From Methylobacterium sp. UNC378MF (lineage in GTDB: Bacteria > Pseudomonadota > Alphaproteobacteria > Rhizobiales > Beijerinckiaceae): DNA of 64,000 nt. The translations under genes were made by a program, and so were the position numbers. A model generated the notes under the pieces. The model worked only from the letters and a program-made list of their open reading frames with translations, was not told the origin of the DNA and searched no databases. Shown here in pieces: positions 17,653 to 26,949 of the stretch (its first letter is position 1; each line of letters begins with the position of its first letter). The stretch is from the NCBI RefSeq assembly GCF_900103195.1, contig NZ_FMWU01000024.1, forward strand, positions 30,674-94,673, in the 5' to 3' direction.

Positions 17653-17949
17653 CTACCGGACCAGTCGGAGATCAGGTGGGGTGACCGAATTCCGCGTCGC
17701 CTCGGAACGAGGCAGGATCGCCGACGAGACTTGGGCGGAGAAGTCGAGCCGAAACAGGATCAAACCGGCCTCGTCGGTGACGTTCATGTGCCAGTCTTCA
17801 CCGAGGGCGATGCGGTGCGCGTCATCCTTCAGGATCTCCGAGGCGTAGCGGATCGCCTCCACCCGAGCTTCCTGGAAGTCGGACAACTCGGTGCCGTGGT
17901 TATCGCGCTGATCACGACTGTCGAAGAGGTGGAAATAAAAGCGCGGCAT
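17653..17949 (-). CDS. DUF6894 family protein (98 aa)
   Basis: Starts MPRFYFHLFDSRDQRDNHG, followed by the family helix (FQEARVEAIRYASEILKDDA) and the WHMNVTDEAGLILFRLDF strand pair. The C-terminus has about 20 extra residues compared with the 86-residue copy. It is convergent with the REC-Crp gene, 122 bp away. Function unknown. Confidence 0.75.
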   Translation of the reverse strand: MPRFYFHLFDSRDQRDNHGTELSDFQEARVEAIRYASEILKDDAHRIALGEDWHMNVTDEAGLILFRLDFSAQVSSAILPRSEATRNSVTPPDLRLVR

Positions 17950-18391
17950 GACAGCTCCAACCCAGTGAGGCGGGAGCGTGATGCTCTCAGTTGCGGCCAC
18001 GCCCAGGATTACAGCCGCGATGGCTGGGTATCTATCAGGTCACACCGCGCACATCTCTCATGTAGATTGGTTTTTATTTAGCCGGAATGCCGCAAGGGGT
18101 GTGATCGGTCGCTCCGACGCTGAGCGCCCATCCGAGATCGGCTGGCGGCGGAACCTACGATCCTCGGTGCGACCCGTTCAGCGAGCGCCTGCCTCCGAAC
18201 CCCGAAGACGGCGGTCTGAGTGGCTGAGGCGGGTTGGGGCGGAACGTCCGCTTCACCGCATCCGCACTCCGGAAGCGGCCAGACCGAGATCCGCCCGTCT
18301 CGGAGTTCACGGATGCGGAAAACCGGGTTCCTAGATGACCGATCAGCCGCAGAAGTCTCGTGCCGGTCGCCGAGCCGGCCGATCGCCCGTC
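17950..18391. other. Intergenic region without a convincing gene
   Basis: About 440 bp. Several overlapping open frames exist on both strands (for example 17978-18334 plus and 18078-18536 minus) but they show no domain and no consistent codon bias. It should contain the promoter for the DUF6894 gene at 17949. Confidence 0.4.
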
Positions 18392-18556
18392 CTAAGCGCG
18401 CCCGAAGTGACGAAGCACGAGTGGCTCGCTCCGCGCGAGCCGTAAGCCGCGCGGTTGCGACCGGTGCGCGCGTCCGGCGAAGAGGGCGAGGCCGATCAGG
18501 CCGACCGATCCGGTCAGGGCCACGGCCACGCACCACCAGAAGGCGACATCAAGCAT
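18392..18556 (-). CDS. Possible small single-pass membrane protein (54 aa)
   Basis: A short frame encodes MLDVAFWWCVAVALTGSVGL and continues hydrophobic to about residue 28 (one membrane segment), then a basic tail (GRAHRSQPRGLRLARSEP). No strong ribosome-binding site precedes it. The profile fits a small membrane protein, but chance cannot be excluded. Confidence 0.35.
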   Translation of the reverse strand: MLDVAFWWCVAVALTGSVGLIGLALFAGRAHRSQPRGLRLARSEPLVLRHFGRA

Positions 18557-18827
18557 GGCTGCTACAGGGCTCCGATTGCGATCGGAACTCTCGAGCCGCT
18601 TGGTGAACGGCTGGTTAAGCACCGGCTCGCTCGAGAGTTGTTTCCTCCGGCGCCATCCGAATCGTGCGACCGAGCCGCCGCAGGCGGGTTTAACCCAGGG
18701 GTCGACCCCGCCCCGCCCGGGGCCGTCGGGATCCCGGCAGCCGCCCCTACGCCCAATGGATGGGGATTGAGAACGGAGCCCTGCCGCTACGCCCCGAATC
18801 CGGTGCGCGTGGCGTCCGGGGACAGAG

Positions 18828-19519
18828 ATGCAGATCGGGATCATCGGCTGCGGCTATGTCGCCGACTTCTACATGCCGACCCTCGTCAACCATCCCGAAC
18901 TGGTCTTGGCCGGCGTCTACGACCGGGAACCGGAGCGGCGTGCCGCCTTCTGCCGTCACTATCGGGCGCGCCTTCGACAGTCTGGAGGCGCTGCTGGCTG
19001 AGCCCGAGATCGGTCTCATCCTCAACCTGGCCAATCCGCACAGCCACTTCGCGGTCAACAAAGCCGCGCTGGAGGCCGGCAAGCACGTCTATTCCGAGAC
19101 GCCGCTCGCCATGGGGTACGCGCAGGCCGAAGCCCTGGCGGACCTCGCCGAATCAAAGGGCCTGTCGTTGAGCGGCGCGCCCGCGAGCATCCTGGGTGAA
19201 GCGGGGACGACGGTGCGGGACGCCGTCGCGGCTGGCCAAGTCGGTCGAGTCCGGCTCGTCTATGCCGAGCTGGAGGACGGCGTCCAAGCCCTGGCTGCGC
19301 GGCCGGATGTCGACATCGTCGACATCGCTACACCCAACAGCGACCACATGGACAGCGCGCTGGCCTGCATCGAGGCCGGCAAGGCCATCCTGATCGAGAA
19401 GCCGATCGCGCTCTCCGCGCGAGAGCCCGATCATGCCCCTCGCCGACAGTGTCCGCACGCTCGACATCCTGGAGCGGATCCGTCCCCGCCGCCCGCATCC
19501 GCTGGAAGCCGTCGCCTGA
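18828..19519 (+). pseudogene. Decayed Gfo/Idh/MocA-type oxidoreductase
   Basis: The start MQIGIIGCGYVADFYMPTLV is a clear Rossmann N-terminus (GxGxxA-like). At about 18960-18970 the frame shifts and the protein continues in another frame (FDSLEALLAEPEIGLILNLA, then NPHSHFAVNKAALEAGKHVY). After VRLVYAELEDGV (about 19280) the sequence jumps back to the N-terminal type of motif of another family member (ARPDVDIVDIATPNSDHM, ending LIEKPIALS). A third frame holds a C-terminal-like tail (MPLADSVRTLDILERI, 19433-19519). It is therefore a patchwork of at least two oxidoreductase genes with a frameshift and internal deletions. No intact enzyme can be made. Confidence 0.75.
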
Positions 19520-19577
19520 CCGGCGACGGCCCGTCGCACCGACGGCCGCGATCCGCGCGGATTCGTGTCGCAGCCCG

Positions 19578-20036
19578 CTAGCGCGCCGCGGGGCTGAGGG
19601 TCAGGGTTCCCCGGAACGGTTGCGACTTGTCGTTCACGCTGGTGCAGCCGTAGGGATATTGACCGGCCGCGATCGTCCGCACGCGGATCTCGCCCTTGCC
19701 GTTCTGCTTGACCGTGTAGCCGTCGTTGCTCGCCACGTGCACGACGTCGCCGTCGTGGTGAAGAACGTTCTTGTTTTCGAAGATCTGCGGCGCGGTCAGG
19801 ACGATCTGGCTCGTGGTGTGGTTCTGAACCCGGATGCTGACATCCGTATCGGCCGGCAGGCGCAGGTCGGCCGGCGCGCACTTCGCGGCTCCGTTCTCGA
19901 CCGTCATGATCAGATCGACGGTCGGCATCGTCCCGGCGGCGCCGGCGCCGCCGGCGATCGACCCGACCACGAGAACCGCCGCGACGCGCCAAAGCGACCG
20001 TGCGGCCACAGGTCGGTAACCGGATCCAGACATCAT
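19578..20036 (-). CDS. Secreted cupredoxin-like domain protein
   Basis: The 152-residue protein has a signal peptide (about residues 1-34, hydrophobic core VAAVLVVGSIAGGAGA) and one cupredoxin-like beta domain (DVSIRVQNHTTSQIVLTAP, ending GCTSVNDKSQPFRGTLTL). A canonical His-Cys-His-Met blue-copper set is not obvious: His residues occur at HHDGD and one Cys in YGCTS, so copper binding is possible but unproven. It resembles EfeO-type/Cupredoxin_1 domains. The ATG at 20036 is preceded by GGGAAG and chosen over one at 20054. It is not in an operon. Confidence 0.7.
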   Translation of the reverse strand: MMSGSGYRPVAARSLWRVAAVLVVGSIAGGAGAAGTMPTVDLIMTVENGAAKCAPADLRLPADTDVSIRVQNHTTSQIVLTAPQIFENKNVLHHDGDVVHVASNDGYTVKQNGKGEIRVRTIAAGQYPYGCTSVNDKSQPFRGTLTLSPAAR

Positions 20037-20141
20037 ACGCGTTCTTCCCGCCATGTCGTTGCAAAGAGTGACACTGGCTCAACCACACGGGGGAAGTTGC
20101 AGTTCAAACCTGCAACGGCCCATGCGCCGCCGCGGATGGGC

Positions 20142-20288
20142 TCAGCGAACCATGGGCGTCGGCTTGGCCGCAGCGAGCTTGCGCAGGATCCGCTCGATAT
20201 GCGCGCGAAGGGCAGCCGTCTCGGGCACCGGCTCGCCCTGACCGGCGGCTGCGGTTGGCTCCGGGAGGGTAATGAGAGAATCAGTCAT
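20142..20288 (-). CDS. Possible small hypothetical protein (48 aa)
   Basis: The frame encodes MTDSLITLPEPTAAAGQGEP followed by an amphipathic helix (AALRAHIERILRKLAAAKP). The codon usage is GC3-biased like real genes here. No clear ribosome-binding site. It lies upstream of the cupredoxin gene on the same strand. No family recognised. Confidence 0.35.
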   Translation of the reverse strand: MTDSLITLPEPTAAAGQGEPVPETAALRAHIERILRKLAAAKPTPMVR

Positions 20289-20856
20289 CGACGCGGGCGC
20301 TGTGACGGGAAATCGACCATACTGCCGGGCTTGGCAGGTTAATACATCATTTCATAGATTCTCTTGACCGGCTCATGCAGTGTTGGCGCGGGTGATAAGG
20401 GGGAATTCCCGGCGGCAATAGAGACCGGCACCCTGGCGACCGACTCACGGGACCCGAAGGGCCCCAGGGACGGAATCTTCGCCGAGGGCCAGTGGCGCAG
20501 TCCCGTCCTGTTTCCAGGGCGATCCTCGGACCATCGCCTCGCGCGACGATCTTCCATGATCTCGGTACTCTTCATCCTGTCCGCGGATCGCAAATTATTC
20601 GATCTCGTGGTTGGCCGGACCGGTCTACGCTTCGGTGGAGACCATCACGCGACCATGGGCATGAGAGATCTTCGAAGCCGACACGGTCCGACGTCGCGAC
20701 GATGCGCCTTCAACGCGCCATCAACAGACACGCCATGCGCAACATGCAGCTGTCAATTAGGCAACTTATCGGTGCACTAAGCAGTTTTCGGTTGTGTTTT
20801 TCGCGGTGCGTGTGGGTTAGTCGCACGCGTTCCGACGTGCCGAAGGTCTCCATCCG
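20289..20856. other. Intergenic region without a recognisable gene
   Basis: About 570 bp upstream of the XRE regulator. Open frames on both strands (20339-20593 minus, 20364-20780 plus) have no domain and poor codon bias. The stretch near 20750-20800 is AT-richer and may hold the promoter for the XRE gene. Confidence 0.4.
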
Positions 20857-21288
20857 ATGTCCTCCTCCCCGAAGCCGAAATCTGCCACCGAGGCCGACCG
20901 CACGATCGGCGGCCGCATCGCGACGCTGCGCGTGGCTCAAGGGCTGAGCCAGACGGATCTCGGTCAGGCGATCGGCGTCAGCTTCCAGCAAGTTCAGAAA
21001 TACGAGAAGGGCCGCAACCGTATCGGCGCAGGCCGGCTCCAGGCGATCGCCGACCTGCTGCGGGTGCCGGTCAATACCTTCTTCGCCGATCCGCAGGACG
21101 GCGCCAGCGGGAAAGTTGGTCCGACGGCCCTGTTCGATGATCCGACGGTCATGGAACTCGTAGTGGCATTCACCAGCATCCCCGACGAGACGACCCGCGG
21201 CGGAATCCTGTCCATCGTCAAGGCGGCAGCCGCGCTCCACGAAAGCCGCACGGGCGCGCAACATCCGGACGCCGCCGTCGAGCTGTGA
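20857..21288 (+). CDS. XRE-family helix-turn-helix regulator
   Basis: The 143-residue protein has one Cro/C1-type HTH (residues about 18-72): RIATLRVAQGLSQTDLGQAI, then VSFQQVQKYEKGRNRIGAGR and LLRVPVNTFF. This is the layout of the alphaproteobacterial SinR/PopZ-like stand-alone regulators that have a C-terminal helical tail (here IPDETTRGGILSIVKAAAAL). Single gene, no partner toxin. The GGDEF-EAL gene follows 150 bp later on the same strand. Confidence 0.88.
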   Translation: MSSSPKPKSATEADRTIGGRIATLRVAQGLSQTDLGQAIGVSFQQVQKYEKGRNRIGAGRLQAIADLLRVPVNTFFADPQDGASGKVGPTALFDDPTVMELVVAFTSIPDETTRGGILSIVKAAAALHESRTGAQHPDAAVEL

Positions 21289-21464
21289 CAAAGCCGGTAC
21301 GGCGCGAGGGTTTCCCGGGATCCACGGCACGAATTCCGATGATGGCGCTCGCGCGCATCCGCGGCGAAGCGCGCCTTAACTCAGATTAACCAAGACAAAG
21401 ACCGGCAAAGATGTAGACAGGCTCCCGCATTCAAAGCGTGATTTACAGCGTTTTAGCGGACAGC

Positions 21465-23072
21465 ATGTTTCAATCTTGCGACGGAAGCCGGGTCCAGAAC
21501 ATGCCGACCGAAACGTCGACCGCCTGGGGCCGCGGCGAGTTGTACGAGACCCTGTGCCTGCTCGTCATCGGGGTCGGGATCTGGTTCGTCGGTGTCACGC
21601 TCGGGACTTTCGCCTATCTCAACGGCCTGGTCGGCACCTACAACCTGACGGATCTCCTGCTCCTGGCCGCCTGCATGGGGGTGGCGCAGTGGGGCGCCAG
21701 CATCCGCAAATCGATCATCCTCCGCCGGCTCATGCTCGAACGCGCCGCCGCTGCCGCACAGGCCGAGGCGATCGCGCGGCATGACGGACTGACCGGGCTC
21801 GCCAACCGCCGCCGCTTCATCGAGGCCGTGGAGCGGGCGCACGCATCGGCGGCCGGAGACGCGGCGGTGCTGCTGATCGACCTCGACCGGTTCAAGCCGG
21901 TCAACGATCTCTACGGCCACGCAGCCGGAAACGCCGTCCTGTGCGCCGTGGCGGAGCGTCTCCAGCAACTCGTGCCGTCGGGCGGCTTGGCGGCCCGGCT
22001 AGGCGGCGACGAGTTCGCCATGCTGGTGCCGCTGCGCTACGAAAGCGAGGCGCTGACACGCCTCGCCCAGGCGGTCATCGCCCGTATCGCCGAGCCGGTG
22101 ACCTGGAACCAGAACGACCTCAAGGTCGGTGCGACGGTCGGCGTCGCCGCGGTGTCGGCCGAACACGGGGATGCCGACGCGATCCTCCACGCAGCCGACC
22201 TCGCGATGTACCAGGGCAAGAAGGACGGGCGCGGCAACTTCCGGTTCTTTCGCAGCACCATGGATGCGGAGCTGCGCGCCCGCGCCCGCATGGAGACGGA
22301 ACTCCGCACCGCCATCGAGACGGGAGCGATCGAACCCTTCTACCAGCCGGTCGTGTCGTTGCCCGAGAAGGAGATCGTCGGCGTCGAGGTGCTGGCACGC
22401 TGGCGCCATCCGACGCGCGGACTGGTCGGCCCCAGCGAGTTCATCCCGGTGGCCGAGGAGACGGGGATGATCGCCGATCTCAGCTACAACCTGATCCGTC
22501 GCGCCTGCCTGGATGCGCGGGCCTGGCCGCCGCACCTGATCCTCGCGGTGAACATCGCGCCGCAGCAGTTCCAGGACGCCTGGCTCGCCCAGCGGATCCT
22601 GGCGATCCTGACCGAGACCGGCTTCCCGCCGCGGCGCCTCGAGGTTGAGATCACCGAGAGCGCGCTGATCCAGGATCTGGAGGCGACACGGATGACGCTG
22701 CTGTCGCTGCGCGAACTCGGCGTGCGCATCGCGCTCGACGATTTCGGCACCGGTTATTCAAGCTTGTACCACCTGCGCGAACTCAAGTTCGACAAGCTGA
22801 AGATCGACCGCAGCTACGTCGACGCGATCACGATGAACGATGAGCGCGCCAAGCTGGTCGACGCCATCATCAAGCTCGGGGCGAGCCTCGGCCTCTCCAC
22901 CACGGCCGAGGGGATCGAGACCGATGCGAGCCTCGACTGGCTGTCCGACCAGGGCTGCCATTTCGGCCAGGGCTATCTGTTCGGTCACGCCATGCCGAAG
23001 GCCGAGATGGATGACGTCCTGGCCGCCACTCAACCCGTGCCGCCGCTCCAGGATCTCGCGCGCGCCTCGTAG
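21465..23072 (+). CDS. Membrane GGDEF-EAL protein (c-di-GMP turnover)
   Basis: The protein has two N-terminal membrane helices (LLVIGVGIWFVGVTLGTFAY and LTDLLLLAACMGVAQWG). A GGDEF domain follows, with substrate motif DGLTGLANRR and an intact GGDEF active site in ARLGGDEFAML; the RxxD inhibitory site is not evident. The EAL domain begins VEVLARWRHP (EVL instead of EAL) and keeps NIAPQQF, EITESALI, DDFGTGYSSL, TAEGIE and QGYLFG, so phosphodiesterase residues look complete. It may therefore make or degrade c-di-GMP. Start is uncertain: a GTG at 21438 and ATGs at 21465 and 21501 are in frame, none with a strong ribosome-binding site. Confidence 0.9.
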   Translation: MFQSCDGSRVQNMPTETSTAWGRGELYETLCLLVIGVGIWFVGVTLGTFAYLNGLVGTYNLTDLLLLAACMGVAQWGASIRKSIILRRLMLERAAAAAQAEAIARHDGLTGLANRRRFIEAVERAHASAAGDAAVLLIDLDRFKPVNDLYGHAAGNAVLCAVAERLQQLVPSGGLAARLGGDEFAMLVPLRYESEALTRLAQAVIARIAEPVTWNQNDLKVGATVGVAAVSAEHGDADAILHAADLAMYQGKKDGRGNFRFFRSTMDAELRARARMETELRTAIETGAIEPFYQPVVSLPEKEIVGVEVLARWRHPTRGLVGPSEFIPVAEETGMIADLSYNLIRRACLDARAWPPHLILAVNIAPQQFQDAWLAQRILAILTETGFPPRRLEVEITESALIQDLEATRMTLLSLRELGVRIALDDFGTGYSSLYHLRELKFDKLKIDRSYVDAITMNDERAKLVDAIIKLGASLGLSTTAEGIETDASLDWLSDQGCHFGQGYLFGHAMPKAEMDDVLAATQPVPPLQDLARAS

Positions 23073-23107
23073 GCGCGGGATGGACCCGCCGCCCGGAGCC
23101 GTGACGG

Positions 23108-24010
23108 TCAGCGCGGCGCCTGGTAGGCGGAGCCGTCCGCCGCGCCGAGCGGGTGGTCGACGAAACGTCCCTGCTCAGGCACCGCGACCCGATCGAAATC
23201 CTCCGCCAGGGCGTCGAGGGCGCGGCGCATCTCAGGCCCCTGGAGCGGGCGTCCGTGCCCGGTGATGACCCGCTCCGGCTCCAGCGCCGCGAGGGCGCGC
23301 ACCGACGTGCGGGCCGCAGGCCAGTCGATCGTCAGATACATCGGAGGCCCGTGCAATTCCGGCGCCTGCGTGGCGACCGCGTAGGCGGATTCCTGCGCCG
23401 TCGTGATGAAGGCGTCGCCCGCGATCAGCGTCCGGTCGGCCTCGCGCCAGAGCGAGACGTGGCCGGGCGCGTGGCCCGGCGTGTGGATCCAGCGCCAGCC
23501 GGGCAGGGGCGGCACGGTCCCATCCTCGGGCAGGATGTGCAGCCGCGCGGAGACGTCGACGGGCTGGGTCGGGAACAGGGGCGAGAGGCGGCCCAGGAGA
23601 CCGCCGCCAACGCTCGGGTCCGGCATCGGGTAGGCGGCGCTGCCGTCGAGATAGGGCCGCTCCAGCGCGTGCGCGTAGACCGGGACGTCCCATTGCGCGG
23701 CGAGATCCTCCAGAACGCCGACGTGATCGAAGTGGCCATGCGTCAGGACGATCGCGGCCGGCCGCGCATCCGTGCCGAAACGCGCCGCGGCGGCCGCCTC
23801 GATTCCACGCTTGGAGCCCATCACGCCGGCATCGATCAGGACCCAACCCCGATCGCCCGCCCCGGGAGGGCCCACGAACACGACATTGACCAGGACGTGG
23901 CGCTGATAGGCCACGTCGTCGACGATCGCATGGGTGGCGTCGTCCCGCTCGGCGTCGCGCCGGGGATCGTCGGCCCGGGCCTGCGGGTCGACGGGGATCT
24001 GCTGGGCCAT
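23108..24010 (-). CDS. MBL-fold metallo-hydrolase
   Basis: The 300-residue protein has the metallo-beta-lactamase metal site: THGHFDHVG (HxHxDH), TPGHAPGHVSL, AGDAF and TGHGRP. It starts MAQQIPVDPQARADD; an upstream in-frame extension to 24274 is low-complexity and overlaps the promoter of the divergent SCO gene, so I exclude it. No signal peptide. Substrate unknown; this subgroup includes lactonases, glyoxalase II-like and quinoprotein-relay hydrolases, and nothing here chooses between them. Confidence 0.88.
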   Translation of the reverse strand: MAQQIPVDPQARADDPRRDAERDDATHAIVDDVAYQRHVLVNVVFVGPPGAGDRGWVLIDAGVMGSKRGIEAAAAARFGTDARPAAIVLTHGHFDHVGVLEDLAAQWDVPVYAHALERPYLDGSAAYPMPDPSVGGGLLGRLSPLFPTQPVDVSARLHILPEDGTVPPLPGWRWIHTPGHAPGHVSLWREADRTLIAGDAFITTAQESAYAVATQAPELHGPPMYLTIDWPAARTSVRALAALEPERVITGHGRPLQGPEMRRALDALAEDFDRVAVPEQGRFVDHPLGAADGSAYQAPR

Positions 24011-24252
24011 CTGGTAGACACTCCCGTATCCGGTCGCGGAGGGGACGGTCGGGCGCGTCCCGGCCGAGGCCGCGGGAAGCGGGGCCCCGTCGCAGCCGCG
24101 GGGGTCTCGGCGCCGGATGGCGAGACTGCCCGTATCCTGGCCAACCGGGCTTCCCCGGGCGTGTTCCTGCCGCCGCGCGGCGCGGCGCGGCATCGCGCCG
24201 GTCGACACGAACCCCATATTGGCGGCATCGATGCGCCGTCGCAGGTCACAGC

Positions 24253-24918
24253 ATGGCACCGAGCCCCCTCGCACTCATCGCTTCCGCCGCCCTCGTGGCC
24301 GTCATCGCCGGCGGCACCGGGGCGATCGTCCTCCAGCAGGGCTCGCGGTTCAGCCATACCCGGAAGGTCGGCGGCCCGTTCACGATGGCGGATCTCGACG
24401 GTCACCCGGTGACCGAGGCTGACCTCCGCGGCAAGCCGGCCGTGCTGTTCTTCGGCTTCACCCACTGCCCGGATGTCTGCCCGACGACGCTCGCCACCCT
24501 GGCGACCGCCCTCGGCCGGATGGGCCGCGACGCCGACCGCCTCACCGTGGTCTTCGTCACCCTGGATCCGGAGCGCGACACGCCCGCCACCCTGCGGGAC
24601 TACCTCGCCTCCTTCGACCCGCGGATCCGCGGCTTCGTCGGCACGACCGAGCAGGTCGCCCGCATGGCCGACGCCTACCACGTCGCCTTCAAGCGCGTGC
24701 CGACCAAGGATGGCGACTACACGATGGAGCATTCCGCCACCGTGGCGCTGTTCGACAAGACCGGCCGCATGGTCGGCGAGATCGGGTACGGCGAGGACGA
24801 GGCCCGCACCTTCGCCAAGCTGATCACGCTGGCGCTGCCTGGCCAGTGCCCGCCGGGGGGCAGCGCCAATCTCTGGGCCACCGACGGCAGCACGGGCAGC
24901 TGCGGCCCGCGGAGCTGA
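24253..24918 (+). CDS. SCO family copper chaperone (SenC/PrrC/Sco1)
   Basis: The 221-residue protein has one N-terminal membrane anchor (LALIASAALVAVIAGGTGAI) and a thioredoxin-like domain with the copper site CPDVC (CxxxC, in FTHCPDVCPTT) and the partner His in MEHSATVALF. Such proteins deliver copper to cytochrome oxidase CuA, or act as periplasmic thiol reductases. No oxidase genes adjoin it. A Gly/Ser-rich C-terminal tail of about 20 residues is unusual. Divergent from the MBL gene. Confidence 0.9.
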   Translation: MAPSPLALIASAALVAVIAGGTGAIVLQQGSRFSHTRKVGGPFTMADLDGHPVTEADLRGKPAVLFFGFTHCPDVCPTTLATLATALGRMGRDADRLTVVFVTLDPERDTPATLRDYLASFDPRIRGFVGTTEQVARMADAYHVAFKRVPTKDGDYTMEHSATVALFDKTGRMVGEIGYGEDEARTFAKLITLALPGQCPPGGSANLWATDGSTGSCGPRS

Positions 24919-25006
24919 GCTGCGGCCCGGGAAATTGCGTCCTGGCGCCAGCGTGGCTAGAGGGCGGCGCGGGCCGCGAGGCCCGGCCGCATCCGGGGGA
25001 TCCCAG

Positions 25007-26593
25007 TTGATCACGCGCCGCGTCCTGACCGCCATCGGGCTTCTCGCCCTCGCGCCGCTCCCGGGCCTCGCCCAGGCCGCCACCGGGGGCCCGCGCCTCG
25101 CGCCGCCCGAGCCCATGGATCTCGAGCGGCTGAAGGATCTCGCCCGGAGGCTGCGGGACCAGCCCTACGCGCCGCCCGAGGCTCCGGCCTCGGCCGCCCT
25201 CGAGGCCCTGACCTACGGGCCGCTCCAGGAGATCCGCTACCCGCCGGGCCACGCGTTGTACGCCGAGAGCCCGTATCCGGTGACCTTCTTCCACCTCGGC
25301 AACTTCTTCCGCCACCCCGTGAAGGTCTACGCCCTGGAAGGCGGCCAGGCCCGCGAGGTGCTCTACGCCCACGACCTGTTCACCTATCCCACCGGCAACC
25401 CGGCCAAGGACGTGCCGGACGGGGCGGGCTTCGCGGGTTTCCGGTTCCAGAAGGCACCCGCCGGCCAGCCGGGCGACGACGGCGATTGGCTGGCTTTCCT
25501 CGGCGCGTCCTACTTCCGCGCCGCCGGGGACGGCGCGCAATACGGCGCCTCGGCCCGGGGCATCGCCATCGACACTGCGCCGGGGCCGGGCAAGACCGAG
25601 GAATTCCCGGTCTTCACCCGGTTCTACGTCAGCCCGGCCGCGGATGGCGCCGTCACCGTGCTGGCGCTCCTCGAAGGTCAGAGCCTCACCGGCGCCTACC
25701 GCTTCGTCGCCCGGAAGGAGCCGCACGTCGTCATCGACGTCGCCTGCACGCTCTACATGCGCAAATCGGTGGAGCGGTTCGGCATGGCGCCCCTGACCTC
25801 GATGCTCTGGTACTCGGAGGGCATGAGCCGCTTCCTCGCGAGCGACTGGCGCCCGGAGGTGCACGATTCCGACGGTCTGCTGATGCAGACCGGGGCCGGC
25901 GAGCTGATCTGGCGCCCGCTCAACAACCCGCCCCGCCTCAGCGTCAGCGCCTTCGCGGACCGCTCGCCCAAGGGGTTCGGCCTGCTGCAGCGCGACCGCG
26001 CCTACGAGACCTACATCGACGACGGCTTCGAGGAGAACCGGCCCGATATCTGGGTCGAGCCGCAGGGCGATTGGGGCCGCGGCAGCGTCCAGCTCGTGGA
26101 GATCCCGACCCACCAGGAGACCGACGACAACATCGTCGCCCTGTGGGTGCCGGACGACGCGCCGCAGGCCGGATCCGACCGCAGCTTCGCCTACCGTCTG
26201 CGCTGGACCGTGAAGGAACCGGTCGGCACCGATCTCGCCCGCTGCGTCGCGACCCGCGCCACCAAGGCCGCGTGGCTCGCGGATGCGGAGAGGCGCCCGG
26301 GCCGCGCCAACCTCGTGCGGCAATTCGTTCTGGAATTCGCGGGTGCGGCCCTGTCAGGCCTCGATCCCGAGAAGGCCACGGTCGCGCTCACCCTGTCGCG
26401 CGGCAGCGCCGAGGAGGTCGCCGCCACCTGGGCTCCCTATGGCAAGCCAAGCCCGTGGCGAGTTTTCCTCAAGGTCTATGCCGAGGGCCCGGATCCGGTG
26501 GAGATGCGTCTCCAGTTGAAAGCGGGCGACCGGCTGCTGTCCGAGACATGGGCGTACCAATATTACCCGCAGGCGCCCGGCACGGTGCTGTGA
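25007..26593 (+). CDS. Periplasmic glucan biosynthesis protein (OpgG/OpgD family)
   Basis: The 528-residue protein is exported and acts on osmoregulated periplasmic glucans. The family region starts DLARRLRDQPYAPPE and includes FHLGNFFRHPVKVY, GASYFRAAGDGAQYG, AIDTAPGPGKTEEFP and the C-terminal Ig-like domain. I start at the TTG at 25007: it follows GGGGGA and begins directly at the signal sequence ITRRVLTAIGLLALAPLPG, which has a twin Arg as in OpgD (Tat export). The upstream ATG frame at 24935 is low complexity. No opgH glucosyltransferase lies next to it. Whether it is OpgG or OpgD cannot be settled by eye. Confidence 0.88.
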   Translation: MITRRVLTAIGLLALAPLPGLAQAATGGPRLAPPEPMDLERLKDLARRLRDQPYAPPEAPASAALEALTYGPLQEIRYPPGHALYAESPYPVTFFHLGNFFRHPVKVYALEGGQAREVLYAHDLFTYPTGNPAKDVPDGAGFAGFRFQKAPAGQPGDDGDWLAFLGASYFRAAGDGAQYGASARGIAIDTAPGPGKTEEFPVFTRFYVSPAADGAVTVLALLEGQSLTGAYRFVARKEPHVVIDVACTLYMRKSVERFGMAPLTSMLWYSEGMSRFLASDWRPEVHDSDGLLMQTGAGELIWRPLNNPPRLSVSAFADRSPKGFGLLQRDRAYETYIDDGFEENRPDIWVEPQGDWGRGSVQLVEIPTHQETDDNIVALWVPDDAPQAGSDRSFAYRLRWTVKEPVGTDLARCVATRATKAAWLADAERRPGRANLVRQFVLEFAGAALSGLDPEKATVALTLSRGSAEEVAATWAPYGKPSPWRVFLKVYAEGPDPVEMRLQLKAGDRLLSETWAYQYYPQAPGTVL

Positions 26594-26714
26594 ATGGCTG
26601 GCGGACCGACGGCAGCAGCGAACCGGCCGGGCCCGCGGACGGACGGACAGCCGCACCGCTCCCGCCGCGGGCGGGTTGGACCGGTGTAAGCCCATCCTCG
26701 CATCCGAGGCCGTC

Positions 26715-26945
26715 ATGACCGGTGAGACACCGCCCGGCCCGAGTCTTCCGGAGGCGCTGACGCGCCTCCTCAAGGCCCCGAGAGCGGCGATCTGGCCGAC
26801 ACCGGAGGATCGACACCGCCTGCGTCTCGGCCGGCCGCAACCGCGCCAGCCGAGCCGGGCCGTGCTGGGTGTCTGGATCTGGGCGATCCTCTACAACGTC
26901 TTCGGCTTCGCGATCCTCGCGGGCCTGTGGTGGACGATGCGCTGA
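26715..26945 (+). CDS. Small membrane protein of unknown function (76 aa)
   Basis: The N-terminal half is soluble and basic (LTRLLKAPRAAIWPTPEDRH), the C-terminal third a single membrane helix (VLGVWIWAILYNVFGFAILAG). The next gene begins 4 bp after its stop, so the two form an operon. It follows the glucan gene by 120 bp on the same strand. No known domain. Confidence 0.6.
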   Translation: MTGETPPGPSLPEALTRLLKAPRAAIWPTPEDRHRLRLGRPQPRQPSRAVLGVWIWAILYNVFGFAILAGLWWTMR

Positions 26946-26949
26946 CCCG

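Noticed and set aside
18078..18536. Arg-rich 152-codon minus-strand frame
   Set aside because: Overlaps the small membrane frame, extreme Arg content typical of non-coding GC-rich frames.
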